From: Sequoia sempervirens
Taxonomy: Eukaryota; Streptophyta; Pinopsida; Cupressales; Cupressaceae
NCBI GenBank assembly: GCA_007258455.2
Contig: VDFB02047230.1
Coordinates: 160,774,635 to 160,838,634 of the forward strand
Reading direction: 5' to 3'
Length of the DNA stretch: 64,000 nucleotides
Shown piece by piece: positions 45,355 to 57,078 of the stretch. The notes under the pieces were generated by a model. It ran no database searches. It was given only the letters and a program-made list of their open reading frames with translations, and had not been told where the DNA came from. The translations under genes and the position numbers were made by a program. Each line of letters starts with the position of its first letter. Within the stretch, counting starts at the first letter, position 1.

Positions 45355-45562
45355 TCAATGAGATATGTCCTCATGGACTACAATGGTTGCAAGATATGCA
45401 CAAAATGGATTTGTTGGAAAGGCTTTAGGAAATTTTAAGAAAATGCAATTTCTAGGTGTAAAACCAAATTCCATTGCATTTTCCAACATCCCCCATGCCT
45501 ATACCAAAATGGAATCTTTGGAAAGGGGTGTGTACATCCATAGAGAAAGGATTGAGAAATGA
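45355..45562 (+). pseudogene. PPR protein fragment
   Basis: 'MSSWTTMVARYAQNGFVGKA', then 'FKKMQFLGVKPNSIAFSNI' and 'KMESLERGVYIHRERIEK', match one and a half motifs of a plant P-L-S-type PPR protein (S-W-T-A-M-I-A-G-Y-A-Q-N-G... then V-K-P-N-S...). PPR proteins bind organelle RNAs. This fragment of about 65 residues has no start of its own, is preceded by the hairpin cluster and ends in a stop. It is the source-type sequence of the hairpins, with the frame kept. Confidence 0.85.
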
Positions 45563-46480
45563 TGTATTATATTACATACTTATAACTACTCTCATATATA
45601 TGTGTATACAAAATGTGGAAGCATACATAAGGTAGGTAAATTGTTTAGCAAAATTCCTTAAAGATATGTGGTTTACAATGTAATTGGAAAGTGCAAAGAA
45701 TTGTGTAGTTTTAAAAGAGCCACGAGGGGCTAAGGTTATAATGAAAAAGAAACAATGAGGAACATGGAATGCATAATAACAAAATCAAGGCATTGTATTA
45801 AGCACATGTATGATAAGGGATGATAAAGAAACATAATATAATTAAGGAAAATGTAAAGAAAATGTGTAAAGACTTCATATACCTAATAAATGAAGATTCA
45901 AATGGAGGAGTTCTACCAAATTATGTAGTCTTTGTTTCTTCTTGCATCAAACTCGTCAATAATTTGAGTTTTTCACAAGCTTGTTTCCTTTTCAATGTTC
46001 AATTGTATATCACTCTTGAACAAAATTACTAACAACAATACAAATAACCAATATACAATGTTAAATTCCTACAATTCAATCATAATTAACATTACAACAC
46101 TATAAAAAATTGAGACTTGAATTGATATATATATATATATATATATAAAATAAAAATTAAATGTGAGAAATTTGTTATTTCCTCCTTCCTAAGTTGGTAA
46201 AGCATAAAAAGGTGGTGGAAAGTTCATGCAAAGGTGGTAGAATGTGAAAACTTTGCATGTGCAATTCCCAATAGCATTAAAAAGATTCTTTTTGTTAGAA
46301 CATGCACATAACCAGGAGAATAATAGAGCATGTGGGCCTAGATCACAAGTGTGCTAACTTTTTTACCATTTTTAGAGCAATCCAAAATGTACTTGCATTA
46401 TAGCATGAGTTCGTTTTGTCTTGCTATAGAAAATGACGATATCTCAACTTCCTCAAAATGTGCTCGCGTTATGAAAATGT
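45563..46480. other. AT-rich stretch with a (TA)n microsatellite
   Basis: A run of TA dinucleotides lies at about 46125-46147. No gene was recognised. Confidence 0.7.
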
Positions 46481-46706
46481 TGATTTTCTTAAGGTTTCCT
46501 CTCTCTCTTTCTCCTCTCCTTAGCCATCTAGGTCTCTCACTTAACCATAAACCATAAACCCTATCTCTAAACCCTCAACTCTGGACACTATGCCTTAAAC
46601 CCTAATCCCTCAAACCTATACCCTTAAATCCTTAATACCTCAACCCTAATCTCTCTCTTTGTCCCTCTCTCTCACTCCCTCTTTATTCCACTCCCTCTCT
46701 ACCCCC

Positions 46707-46737
<31 letters not shown>

Positions 46738-49230
46738 CCTCTATCTCTCTCCCACTCCCTCTCTCTCCTAAACCATAAACCCTCTATCCTATATATTAGA
46801 TCCTCAACCCTCATCTCTCTCTCTCTCTCTCTCTCCTTCCCTCCTCTTCTCTCCTCTCTATCTCAATTCTCCTTCCATCTCTCCCTTCATCTCTATCTTA
46901 ATCCCTCAACCCTTACCCTCTACCCTATACATTGGACCCTCAACCTTAATCCCTCAACCCTATACCCTCAATTCTCAACCCTCATCTCTCCCTCTCTCTC
47001 CTTCCCTCCTATTCTCTCCTCTCTATCTCACTTCTCCCTCCATCTCCCTCCCTATCTACCCTAACCCCTCAACCCTATACCGTCAACTCTTAAACCCTTA
47101 AACCATCAACCCTAAACCCCCAAATCCCAACCCTCAACCCTCAACCCTAATCCCTTAAACTTAAGTACTCAATCCTTAATCCCTCAACCCTAATCTCTCA
47201 ACCCTCAACCCTTAATCCCTGAACCATAATCTCTCAACCCTCAACCCTTAAACCTTAAACCCTCAAACTTTAATCCCTCAACTCTCAACCCTTAAACCCT
47301 AATCTCTTGACCCTCAAACCCTTAAAATCCTAACCATTAAACCCTTAAACCCTCAACCCTTAAAACCTTAATCCATACACCCTCTACCCCATACACATTG
47401 GACCCTCAACCCAATACCCTAAACCCTCAACCCTATAGGTCCTAAATCCTATACCCTCAATTATCAACCCTCTACCCTATATATTGGATGCTTAACCCTC
47501 ATATCTCTCTCTCTCCTTCCATCTCTCTTCTTCTCTCTATCTCACTTCTCCCTCCATCTCTCCCTCCCTCTCTACTCTAATCCCTCAAACCTATGCCCTC
47601 AACTCTTAAGCCCTTAAACAATCAACCCTAAACCCTCTATCCTCAACCCAATACCATAAACCCTCAACCCTAACCCATCAAACCTAAGTGCTCAACCCTT
47701 AAACCCTCTACCCTAAATTCTCAACCTGCAACCATTAATCCCTCAACCCTCAACCCTTAAATCCTAAACCCTAAACCCCTATACCCTCTTCCCTATACAT
47801 TGGACCCTCAACCCTAATCCCACAATCCCTAAACCCTCAACCCTGCACCCTCAATCCTATACCTTCAATTCTCATTCCTCTACCCTATACATTGGATCCT
47901 AAACCCTCATCTATCTTTCTCCTTCCCTCCTCTTCTCTCCTTCTCTCTATCTCACTTCTCCCTCCATCTCTCCCTCCCTCCCTCCCTCTCTACCCTAATC
48001 CCTCAACCCTATACCCTCAACCCTTAAACCCTTAAACCCTCAACCATAAACCCTCAACCCTCAACCCTTAAACCCTAAACCCTCTACTCTCTAACCTCAA
48101 CCCAATACCCTAAACCATTAACCATAATCCCTCAACCCTATACCCTCAACCCTATACCATCAATTCTCAACCCTCTACCCTATACATTGTATCCTTAACC
48201 CTCTTCTATCTTTCTCCTTCACTCCTCTTCTCTCCTTCTCTCTATCTCACTTCTCCCTCCATTTCTCCCTCCCTCCATCCCTCCCTCTCTACCCTAATCC
48301 CTCAACCCTTAAACCCTTAAACCATCAACCCTAAACCCTAAACCCTTAAACCCTTAACTCTTAAACCCTCTACCCTCAACCCAATAAACCCTACCCTATA
48401 CCCTCAACCCTTAAAATCTCTACCCTAAACCCACAACCCTCAACCCTTAATACCTCAACCCTAATACCTCAACCCTTAAACCCTAAACCATCAACCCTTA
48501 ATCCCTCAACCCAATACCCTAAAACCTTAACCCTATACATTGGATCCTCAAACCTCATATATATTTCTCCTTTCATCCTCTTCTCTCCTCTCTATATCTC
48601 TCCTCGCTCACTCCCTCCCTCTCTACCATAATCCCTAAACCCTATAACCTCAACCCTTAAACCCTTAAACCCTCAACCCTCAACCCAATACCCTTAAACC
48701 CTCTACCCTTTACCATCTACGTTCAACCCAATACTCAAAACCCTAAACCCTAATCCCTCAACCCTATACCGTCAACCCTTAAACTCTCTACCCTAAACCA
48801 TAAACCATCAACCCTTAATCCCTAAACCCTAATTCCTCAACCCTTAAACCCTAAACCCTCAAACCTTAATCCCTCAACACTTAATCCATAAACCCTAAAC
48901 CCTCAACCCTTAATCCATCAACCCTTAATCTCTCAACCCTAATCCATCAACCCTCAACCATTAAACCCTAGTCCTTCAAATCTCAACCCTTAAACCCTAA
49001 TCCTTAAACCCTTTACCCTCTACCTTATACATTAAACCCTCAACCCTCAGTTCTCAACCCTCTACCCTATACATTAGATCCTCAACCATAATATCTCAAC
49101 CCTAAACCCTTAAACCCTCAACCTCATCCCTCAAATCTTAAACCATTAACCCCTCAACCCTTAAATGTTTAAACCATCAACCTTGGATAACCTATACATT
49201 AAACCCTCTACCCTATACATTGTAACCTCA
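46480..49230. repeat. Degenerate telomere-like repeats mixed with CT-rich tracts
   Basis: The plus strand is dominated by variants of CCCTAAA and CCCTCAA (the plant telomere C-strand unit is CCCTAAA), with occasional true repeats such as 'aaaccctaaaccctaaac'-like runs near 48320 and 48890. These alternate with CT-rich blocks. A longer phrase recurs about six times (near 46850, 47015, 47535, 47945, 48235 and 48590): 'ctctatctcacttctccctc' followed by 'ctaatccctcaaccctatac', giving a higher-order repeat of irregular length (about 165-520 bp). Confidence 0.85.
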
Positions 49231-49870
49231 ACCCCTACCCCTCTCTCTATCTATCTCACCATTCTCTCCCTCCCTCTTTCCCACCCTCTTAATTGTCTCT
49301 ATCTACCCTCTCCCTCTTTCTACGTACCTCTTGCTCAATAAATCCATAACTCTCTCACTCTCACTCTCTCTACTCTCTCCCACTCCCTCTCTCTCCCACT
49401 CCCTCTCTCTCTCCCTATATCTAAGGTTCTCCCTCCCACCCTACCTAGATAAATACTTCTCCTTCCAACCCCCTCTCTCCCACTCCCTCTCTCAAGTCTC
49501 TCCCTCCCACACCCTCTCCCTTAGGTCTTTTTCTCTCACTACCCCTCTCTCTCCCTATCTCTCAAGTCTCTCCCTCTAATCCCCCCACACTCTCAAGTCT
49601 CTCCCTCTAATCCCCCCATACTCTCAAGTCTCTCCCTCTGACACCCTACCTAGATAACTCTCTCTCTCTCTCTCTCCATCTCTCAGATCTCTCTCTCTCT
49701 CACCCCCCTCTCTCTCCCTCTATCCCTCCCACCCCACCTAGCTAAGTCCCTCTCACTCCAACCCCTTCTCTCCCACTCCCTCTCTTAGGTCTCTCCCTTC
49801 CACCCCCTCTCCCTCCCTCGGGTATCTCTCTCACTACCTCTCTACCTCTCTCTTCCTTAATATTCTCCCT
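49230..49870. repeat. CT/TC microsatellite tract
   Basis: Nearly pure pyrimidine on the plus strand with CTCTCTCT runs and repeated phrases such as 'tctcaagtctctccctctaa'. Long open stretches here are artefacts of composition. Confidence 0.9.
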
Positions 49871-50005
49871 CCTTATAAAGACATACATACATACACACAA
49901 GCATACATACACATGTACATAAAATATTACATACACACTAATACATACATACATACAAACATTTCATACAAGCATAGATACATACAAATATATATACATA
50001 TGTAT
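49870..50005. repeat. ACAT/CATA microsatellite
   Basis: Runs of ACATACATACAT and related units, partly interrupted. Confidence 0.85.
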
Positions 50006-51049
50006 TTAATAGACTAGAATTTAAGACAAAGAAAGACATAAAACATGCACATTATAATGCACTCACATTATGTCTTGTTAGGCAACTCTTGAGCACATTG
50101 AATACAAAAAATATGTCAAAAACAATAAAATAACGCAATCACATTATAACACACTTGCATTTTTTATTTCTTTGGGAATCCACAAGCCTTAGCTTGGTGT
50201 TTGCTTTGGAATACCAACCCAAAGGCTTGTAGTGCCTTCCCAACAACCAAAGACATGTTTTTTGCAAATTCTACAATATTTCACATAATCATGTTTGTGC
50301 TAAGCATTAGGTTTGCATGTGTTTCAAGATCAAACAAATCAAACACTTGGTCAATGTTATGCTCTCTCTTAGCAATCTAACGATGTAATTTTTTTCACAT
50401 TTTGACAATTTTAAGCCTTTGATCTTTAATTTCTTTTGTTTGTCTTTCTTTTCCAAAAACCAATGTTTGGTATTTTTTTCATTATAAATTATCTGTTCAT
50501 AGAAATTTTAAATAAATTACATTTTTAGAAACTAGAATCCATTCTACACATACTAAAAAAATGATTTTCAATTAATTTTCAAAATTTATAGGGGGAGCAT
50601 GGCCAAAATTCAATTTTTCAGGAAGTGTACACTTTGAAAATTAGTAAAAAATTAAATATTCATTAGAAAATTATCAAAAAAATTGGACATAAACTACATG
50701 TCGATAGCTAATTTCTCACCTAAGCAATTTTTAAAATACCAAAAAAAAGTTAGCCTTTTGAGGGAGCCACAAATGTCACTATGCTATATATTTTTGACAA
50801 AAACAACACTAGTTTTGGTGGCTCCCTCTTTTGAACACCTTAATGTCTATGATTTTTTAAAAAAATTAGTAGTTTAGAAAGTAGACTTGAAGCAATATGA
50901 TCCTTATTTTGTTGAATCTAATTTTTTTCCGTGTAACTATCCCCAATTTCACATCCAAGGTCAGTATTTCTTGATTCCAGAAAAAAAAAGTGGCCACTTA
51001 AGACCCCTTTTTGGCCCCCCATCTTTTTGCACTTACCTAGAGAATCAAC
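50006..51049. other. AT-rich stretch, nothing recognised
   Basis: No coding, RNA or repeat structure that I can support. Confidence 0.6.
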
Positions 51050-51700
51050 TATATAAAGTTAGTTGAGACAAATAAACTTTTTTAAGTCACCTTCTCGTGA
51101 GTTAGACCATGTAAACCAATTTGGTGAGAATGAGAATCTTTTTCAATAAAAATGGGATCAACAACTCCCATGGTGTTCCTAGTTAAGATCGAAGCATCAT
51201 TTTCTTTTTGGGAAAGCTTAAATGGGTTGTGCCAATTTCTATCCTAGTGGTTTTCCACCATGTCAAAGTCACCAAACCCATTAAGTTATTGAAATATTTT
51301 TTACCATCCAATCCCCTAATTTGATTCAAGAAGAGGAGCCATTGGGGGCATATATGGAGCAAAGACCAATAGATCTTCCTTGGAACAATAATAAACACCA
51401 AACAAAATTATTATTGGGGTCAATTCTTGAAGAAATAATAAATTTTTCTAACCAAGGTGCAACTCCTAACACTCTACCCCCACTTCCCTGGCTATGAAGC
51501 GTAGATTTAAACCAACCATCTTTTCATAAGGATTGAAGGGTAAGTGGAGGAAAGTTTCTCCTATTTTGACTTGTAAGAAAATTACATCTAGCCTATGTAT
51601 TTGTAGAGCTTTCTTAACATGTAATTTTCCTAAGGGGATAAATAAGCCCCTTACATTCCATGAAAAAATAGAAAAAATCATTAGATTTTTGGAAGGGAAT
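51050..51700 (-). pseudogene. LINE endonuclease domain (decayed)
   Basis: On the minus strand the open piece 51466-51681 starts 'IFSIFSWNVRGLFIPLGKLH' and contains 'HRLDVIFLQVK', the N-terminal W-N-V-R-G-L and F-L-Q-E-T-K segments of the APE-type endonuclease in plant L1-like LINEs. The first Glu of the Q-E motif is lost. Lower down, in broken frames, come 'GRSIGLCSIYAPNGSSS' and 'FGDFDMVEN', matching S-I-Y-A-P-N and G-D-F-N-M-V-E. No RT domain follows below 51050, so the element is incomplete. Confidence 0.8.
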
Positions 51701-51805
51701 CCATATCCTTTGAGTCCAAAAATTTAAATTGATTCTCCCATAAAGAGTCTTGCTGTTGTATTGGAATTAAAGCTCTAGAGAGGTCCTCAATAGGGGATCT
51801 ATATC

Positions 51806-52970
51806 TTATCTTGAGAGGGCTTGGAGAGGGAGATCTAGCTCTAGGAGTAGCTGATTGGTTCCCAAAGCTATGCAGATTTGAGATTTCCTTTTCTTAACCA
51901 TCCTCCATCCTTCCTCAAGGATGAACTCCTTGAAGGAAGAAGGATTAACTAAATAAAGATTAGGAGAAGAGGAGAGGGGAGGTGATTGAAGAGTATTTCC
52001 AAAAGCAACGAGTGACAAGTCGAGGAACAAGAAAGGGTTCTTATAGGAGGAGAAAAGAGACAGAGAGGGAGAAGGGGGACAACAACTTGTGGGGATTTTT
52101 TAGGAGGGGTATAAACAAGATCAATAGAAGGAGAATGGATTGAAGAAGGGGATTTGGAAGAAGGGGAGTGGTTGAATTTGGGTTTATAGACTAGGAAATC
52201 TATAATTAGATGACCTTCTTTACATCAATAAAATCAAGCATTAGGTTTGTTAAGGTAGGAAATGGGTTGAGAGAAGCTAAAGCATGGTCCAACAAGTTGA
52301 AGTGAATTAGGTGGTGATTGGTTTAGGCCAACTTCAATGCAAACCCTACGGTGAATAGGAAGACTTGATAATTTATCTACATTATTCTTACACCGTAATA
52401 CTTTGCCTAATTGGGCTACTATGTCTTTAAGAAATGGTTTGAAAATTAATTAGGGGGAATTCTACCCACATTGGGTAATGAGACTTGGATGATCCCTTTG
52501 GGTAAAAATAAAAATCCCATGCATGTAAATAACATAGTTAACCATGTATAGTCTAGGAACCATAATGTAGTGTTGCCTGAGCTTGGTCAACTAAACAAAA
52601 TGTGCAAGAAATGTACCCTTTTACCAAACCTCTAATAGATTATATTATCCAAACCCTATTTTTCCAGTGTGTTTTAGCCCATTAATAGTAATCTTCCTTA
52701 GAAGGAACTCCTCGAAGGAAAAATTAAAAAATGTTCTTTTCCTACAATCATCATCACCTCTAAGACCTCATTGGGGAGAATGCATTCAAGAGTCTTACCT
52801 CCCTTGTTAGCTTCTTGATGTTGGGGATGATAAGTAAGAATTCTTCTGTTTGACTGGGAATCTGACTACTTATCCTCCACTACATTAGTCGATATTTGGT
52901 TTTTTTGTTTCTTAGGAGGAAGAGGTTCGATGATTTTAACTGCTTATTTCTTCCACGACATTTTTAGATG
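51806..52970 (-). pseudogene. LINE ORF1-like region (decayed)
   Basis: Upstream of the endonuclease on the minus strand, broken frames give a segment near 52300 with 'GFALKLA' and 'NHHLIHFNLLDHALAS', then a damaged zinc knuckle ('YCKEGHLIIDF', with the two flanking Cys lost) near 52210, and finally 'FILEEGWRMVKKRKSQI' at about 51900. This order (RNA-binding domain of the DUF4283 type, CCHC knuckle, basic tail with W-x-x-V-x-x-R/K) is that of ORF1 in plant L1-like LINEs. Assignment depends on context with the endonuclease. Confidence 0.6.
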
Positions 52971-54470
52971 GATCAGGGAGAGCTAGTAGTGGGGTTGTGG
53001 GAGAATTAGTTGCATTTTCTAGTGATTTGGAGAAAGAGGGACATTGGAGCTCTTCTAGACATTATGCAATTTCTAGTGGGTTCTCCTGAAAAGGTGAGTG
53101 ACAAGGGCATACAGAGTTTTAACACCAACAATTCCTACACTAATACTTTCCTTGCTGCACAAATTTTTGACTATCACATTTAAACTCTTTTCAGTATGCT
53201 TCAATTCACTCATTGAATACATTAACTAGAAGCCAAGCAAAAAAAAGTCCAAATACTTGATACTATTCTCATTTTCCAAGGTCTTTACGCTAAAGGTATG
53301 TCCCTATTTGAGATTTTGAAGCTCATTTTTCCCATCAACGGTTCACAAACCCTGAGAGGCCCTATAAGGGGTTCAATGAATCTCAGTCATGCATCATTTT
53401 TCGTGATTTTATAAAAGCTATGACAATTAGTATCGATGGGTTCGTAGAGATATGATAGACTACTCTGACTTGACTGCATGTACCAACGAAGGGTATGAAG
53501 CCTAGGGTGTTGATTTGACACCGCCTTTTAATTTTTCTGATTAAAATTGCTGACAGTTAACTGTTTCTCTAGGACGTGGGTATGCTTTGTTTCTTTTATT
53601 TAGTAAAATGGAGTGTGAATTCTACTTTTTTGATTTGCAGATGGTCCCACTGGCATATGATAACTATCCTTGGGTTACATCAAAGCCACTCATGACTGAT
53701 ATTTTAAATTGTTTTTAGAAAATATTTTACATAAAAGAATTGAAAAACATGGGTTTGGTCAAGCAGTTATTAATTTTTCAGTGAAGTGAAATGATTAGCA
53801 GAGGGTTGATTATGCTATATAATTTTGATAATATTTTATTCTAAAATAAAAATAATTATTTTTTTATAATTTTATTTTATATTAATAAATTATTAAAAAA
53901 CTTTTTAAAAATAAATTTAATAATAAAAACAAACTATTCACATAATAATAATTATATTTATTAAAATATAATTAAAATGGAAATTATGCCCTAATAATGA
54001 GTACATTTAGGTTTTAACATTACACCATCCTTTCCCTTAGGTGTATATATATATATATATAGTTTAGTTTTAAATATATAATAAACAATTTGGTTTATAA
54101 TATATAATGCTATATTATATAATAATAAAATAGTTAATATATTAATAATAAATATAATATAATAATACAATAATGACATAAATATAATAATAAATACATA
54201 AAATAATGATATAAATAAGAAATATTTATATAATAATATAATAGTTAATACATTATTCTATAATAAAAGATAAAATAAAATAAATACTAATATTAAATTC
54301 ATTTTCTAAATGATCTATCAATTGATCTCATTTACTACACAAATGTGTGCAAAACATAAACCAACTTTTTTCTAATTGATCTTCCACACCACTTCGGCGT
54401 ACCCTTCCACAAGATGCGATAGGTAGTTAATTATTACACTTGAACAATATGACAATTCTTGATTATCATC
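52971..54470. other. AT-rich stretch, nothing recognised
   Basis: From about 53800 to 54300 the sequence is nearly pure A and T, with a (TA)n run at 54045-54062. No gene was recognised. Confidence 0.65.
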
Positions 54471-55085
54471 ATAATTGTAACAAGATTCTTTGGAGACAAG
54501 CACAATGTTAAAGTTATGTGAAGTGACATCTTTAATTAGTACAATTGAACATCATGACAATTGTTCACCACATAATTGTGACAAGATTTCTTACATAGAC
54601 CCCTCCACTAAAAATAAAGGTAAAGAGATGAAGTGAGACCCCTCCACTAAGAATAAAGGTAAGAAAAAAATGTTAAATTAAGGTGAAGTGAGATCTTTAA
54701 TTATTAAAATTAAACATCATGACAATTTTCCACCACATAATTGTGACAAAGACCCCTCCACTAAGAATAAGGGTAAGGACAAAATATTAAAGAAAGTGAG
54801 ATTCCTCCACTAACAAAATGTTAAATAAAGTGAGACCCCTCCTTGAAGAATAAAGCTTCATGCTCAGAAATATTTGTTTCTGCTTTTTCTGCTTCTTTTT
54901 CTTGTTGATGTATTATTCTTTTCTTCTTCCAAAAGAATACTCTGCTAAGAATAAAGCTGGCAAATTTATTGCTGCTTTTTCTGCTTCTTTTTCCTGTTGA
55001 TGTATTATTCTTTTCTTTTATTCCAAAAGAATAAAATAAAGGTAAAGAAAAAAATGTTAAATAAGTGAGATCTTTAATTATTACA
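54471..55085. repeat. Degenerate tandem repeats upstream of the TIR gene
   Basis: The phrase 'gacccctccactaa', followed by 'aataaaggtaa', recurs at about 54599, 54637, 54750 and in part near 54834. 'gtgaca/gatctttaattatta' recurs at about 54522, 54686 and 55065. A phrase containing 'tgttgatgtattattctttt' is present twice (54904 and 54996). The array reaches to about 240 bp from the inferred TIR-gene start codon. Confidence 0.75.
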
Positions 55086-55325
55086 ATTGCGACAAGATTC
55101 CTCGAGTCCCTGCAGCGTTCATTTTACGCGTTGTCCACCGTCATCAAAATTGACTTCTGTGGTTTACAACTTGCACACAGTTTCTTCCACACGTTTTCAT
55201 CACTATATTTATCACGACTCTCTACTACTGCAATTACACAGCAGTTCACCTCCTAACCACCAAACCTTCTTTCTTTCCAGTTTATATTTTATTGTGTCTT
55301 CCTATCAAAGCTCAACCTATATTCC

Positions 55326-55381
55326 ATGGAATCTACTTCTACCTCTGCTTCTACTTATGGGCATCAACCAGATAATGAGCG
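55326..55381 (+). pseudogene. TIR-NLR gene, exon 1, first part
   Basis: ATG at 55326 opens a frame reading MESTSTSASTYGHQPDNE, which runs straight into the Copia insertion. When one copy of the GAGCG duplication is counted, the frame continues in register at 60782 and on into the TIR domain. A Ser/Thr-rich leader before TIR is common in conifer TIR proteins. The short piece could not be assigned without the downstream part. Confidence 0.7.
55377..55381 (+). repeat. Left target-site duplication GAGCG
   Basis: GAGCG precedes the LTR start at 55382 and is repeated at 60777-60781. Confidence 0.9.
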
Positions 55382-55920
55382 TGAAGGCTAGAGGCAGAGG
55401 AATTCTCACAATAAAAATAAAACTTAAAAATGTTAATTTCTTCAACACAGAGCTGCTACTTGTTAATTTTATGTATGCTCACATTCGCATTAATAAATCA
55501 AAAGTAAATTACATATTCAAATATATGAATAGGAAAAATTCACGTGAATGTTTTTCACAGAAGAGAGGGCCCGACAAAAAATTATTACAAATTACCTAAC
55601 TAACTTTTTCCCATCAAAACGCATTTAATAAAATGTCCTTTACATTAATATTAAAACTTAAATATCAATTGCCGTATTACGAAATTTCCTTTGGCAGTGG
55701 CGGCTTCGTAAAAGGTTCCCCGCGGTATCGCAATGGGTAACTACCCATATTGCGATATCGCAGGCAGCAGTTTGATGACGGCGCGGTAAATGGCTTACGG
55801 TTAAAATAAAACAAAATGCTACAAGAGTCTCCCGTGGTATCGCAATGAATATTTTCTTTATTGCAATATTGCGGGCAGTGGCTAGGGGTGATGGCAGCAG
55901 TTAGGGTTTACATTCCAACA
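55382..55920 (-). repeat. 3' LTR of the Copia element
   Basis: TGAAGGCTAGAGG ... ACATTCCAACA. It contains a CACGTG core near 55542 and a dyad at 55726-55757 (arms of the form TATCGCAATGGGTA / TACCCATATTGCGATA). It is followed by CTCCCCCTTAAAC, the polypurine tract of the minus strand. Confidence 0.9.
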
Positions 55921-56460
55921 CTCCCCCTTAAACATAACTGCACTGTCCACCATGCCTAATTTGTTTCTTTGAAAAATGAAATTATCTCTTCCTAGTGCCT
56001 TTGTGAAAATATCTACACTTTGCTTTTCTGATCTGCAAAACTCTAAAAATATGTCACCGTTGTTAATTAATTCCCTAATGAAATGATACCTGGTATCAAT
56101 ATGATTGCTTCTCTTATGAAAGACTGGATTTTTTGAGAGAGCTATGGCTGAATTGTTATCACAGTAAATTTTTGTTGCCTCCATTTGTTCATTTTGCAAT
56201 TCTTTCAAAATTCTTCTCATCCAGATTGCCTGACAAGCTGCACTTATGGCTGCCATATATTCTGCTTCAGCTGATGAAAGATAGACTATTGGCTGCTTCT
56301 TTGAAGACCATGAGACAACTCCAGTCCCAAAATTAAATACATAACCAGACGTGCTTTTTCTGTCATCAATGCTGCTAGCACAGTCACTGTCTGTGTATCC
56401 TATGAGTTTGAACTCATCTAAACTTGAATACTTAATGCCAAAATTTATTGTTCCACTTAC
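55921..56460 (-). pseudogene. Copia RNase H
   Basis: In the minus-strand frame that starts near 56256, 'MAAISAACQAIWMRRILKEL' is followed by 'IYCDNNSAIALSKNPVFHKR', with the catalytic Asp in YCDN kept, 'DTRYHFIRELI' and 'SVDIFTKALGRDNF'. Just above, 'VSWSSKKQPIVYLSSAEAEY' lies in a neighbouring frame. The open stretch from 55882 runs about 13 residues into the LTR; these last residues are not part of the enzyme. Confidence 0.9.
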
Positions 56461-56465
56461 ATACC

Positions 56466-57078
56466 TTAAAATTCTCTTCCCAACTTTCCAATGGGTGTCT
56501 TTTGGTGTTTCATAAACTTAGAAATCAAACTTACTCCATACATAATGTCTGGCCTTGTGGCTATGAGATACATGAGACTTCCAACAAGCCTCTTAAACAT
56601 AGTTGGATCAACATTAGACCCTCTATCATCTTTGCTTAGTTTCAGACCTATCACAGTAGGTGTTGGTGTTGGTTTGCACTTCATCATATTAAACCTTTTC
56701 AAAATGTCATTTGCATATTTTGATTATGAAATAAAAAATACCATTTTTATTTTGATTCACTTCAATGCCCAAAAAATACTTCATCAGACCTAAGTCTGTC
56801 ATTTCAAATTCTTTCTTCATGTCTGCCTTGAATAGATCAATTGACAAATTGTCAGTGAAAATTAAATTATCAACATATAAGCATACTATCAGTATTTCAC
56901 CTTCTTCATTCATTTTTGTATACAGTGTGGGCTCACTGCTACATCTATTAAATCCATTTAGCAAAAGATAACTGTCTATTCTGCTATACCAAGCTCTTGG
57001 GGCTTGCTTCAATCCATACAGTGCCTTTTTCAATTTGTAAACTTTGTCTTCTTGACCCAGAATTTCATACCCAGGTGG
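56466..57078 (-). pseudogene. Copia RT, C-terminal half
   Basis: 'KKALYGLKQAPRAWYSRID' and 'TLYTKMNEEG' lead to 'ILIVCLYVDNLIFTDN'. The catalytic box is Y-V-D-N instead of Y-V-D-D, so the enzyme would be inactive. 'TDLGLMKYFLGIEV' follows, and then (56466-56702) 'PTPTPTVIGLKLSKDD' and 'VGSLMYLIATRPDIMYGV'. A stop separates this part from the N-terminal half ('VYVD', stop, 'PPG'). Confidence 0.9.

Larger units (their letters stand above)
43703..45562. repeat. PPR-derived inverted-repeat cluster
   Basis: The whole stretch is built from fragments of a pentatricopeptide-repeat coding sequence in both orientations. Plus-strand pieces such as 'ttgaaaaaatgcctcatag' plus 'aaatggggtctca' translate to LFEKMPHRNGVSW, the linker between PPR motifs (L-F-D-K-M-P-x-R-D-V-V-S-W in the family). 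The preceding 'attgacaaggtag' corresponds to S-I-D-K-A. The reverse complement of the same piece follows each time, so pairs form long hairpins. A larger unit of about 650 bp occurs twice (43703-44041 and 44362-44702). A 26-bp perfect palindrome is found at 43951-43976 and 44612-44637. Confidence 0.8.

Noticed and set aside
46729..47064. Plus-strand open stretch of 111 residues rich in Ser, Leu and Pro
   Set aside because: It is a translation of the CT-rich and telomere-like repeats and follows composition only.
49331..49579. Plus-strand open stretch of 82 residues (Ser/Leu)
   Set aside because: Microsatellite artefact of the CT tract.
53820..54300. Possible matrix attachment region or organelle DNA insert because of extreme AT content
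   Set aside because: I found no chloroplast or mitochondrial gene sequence, and AT content alone is not evidence for either.
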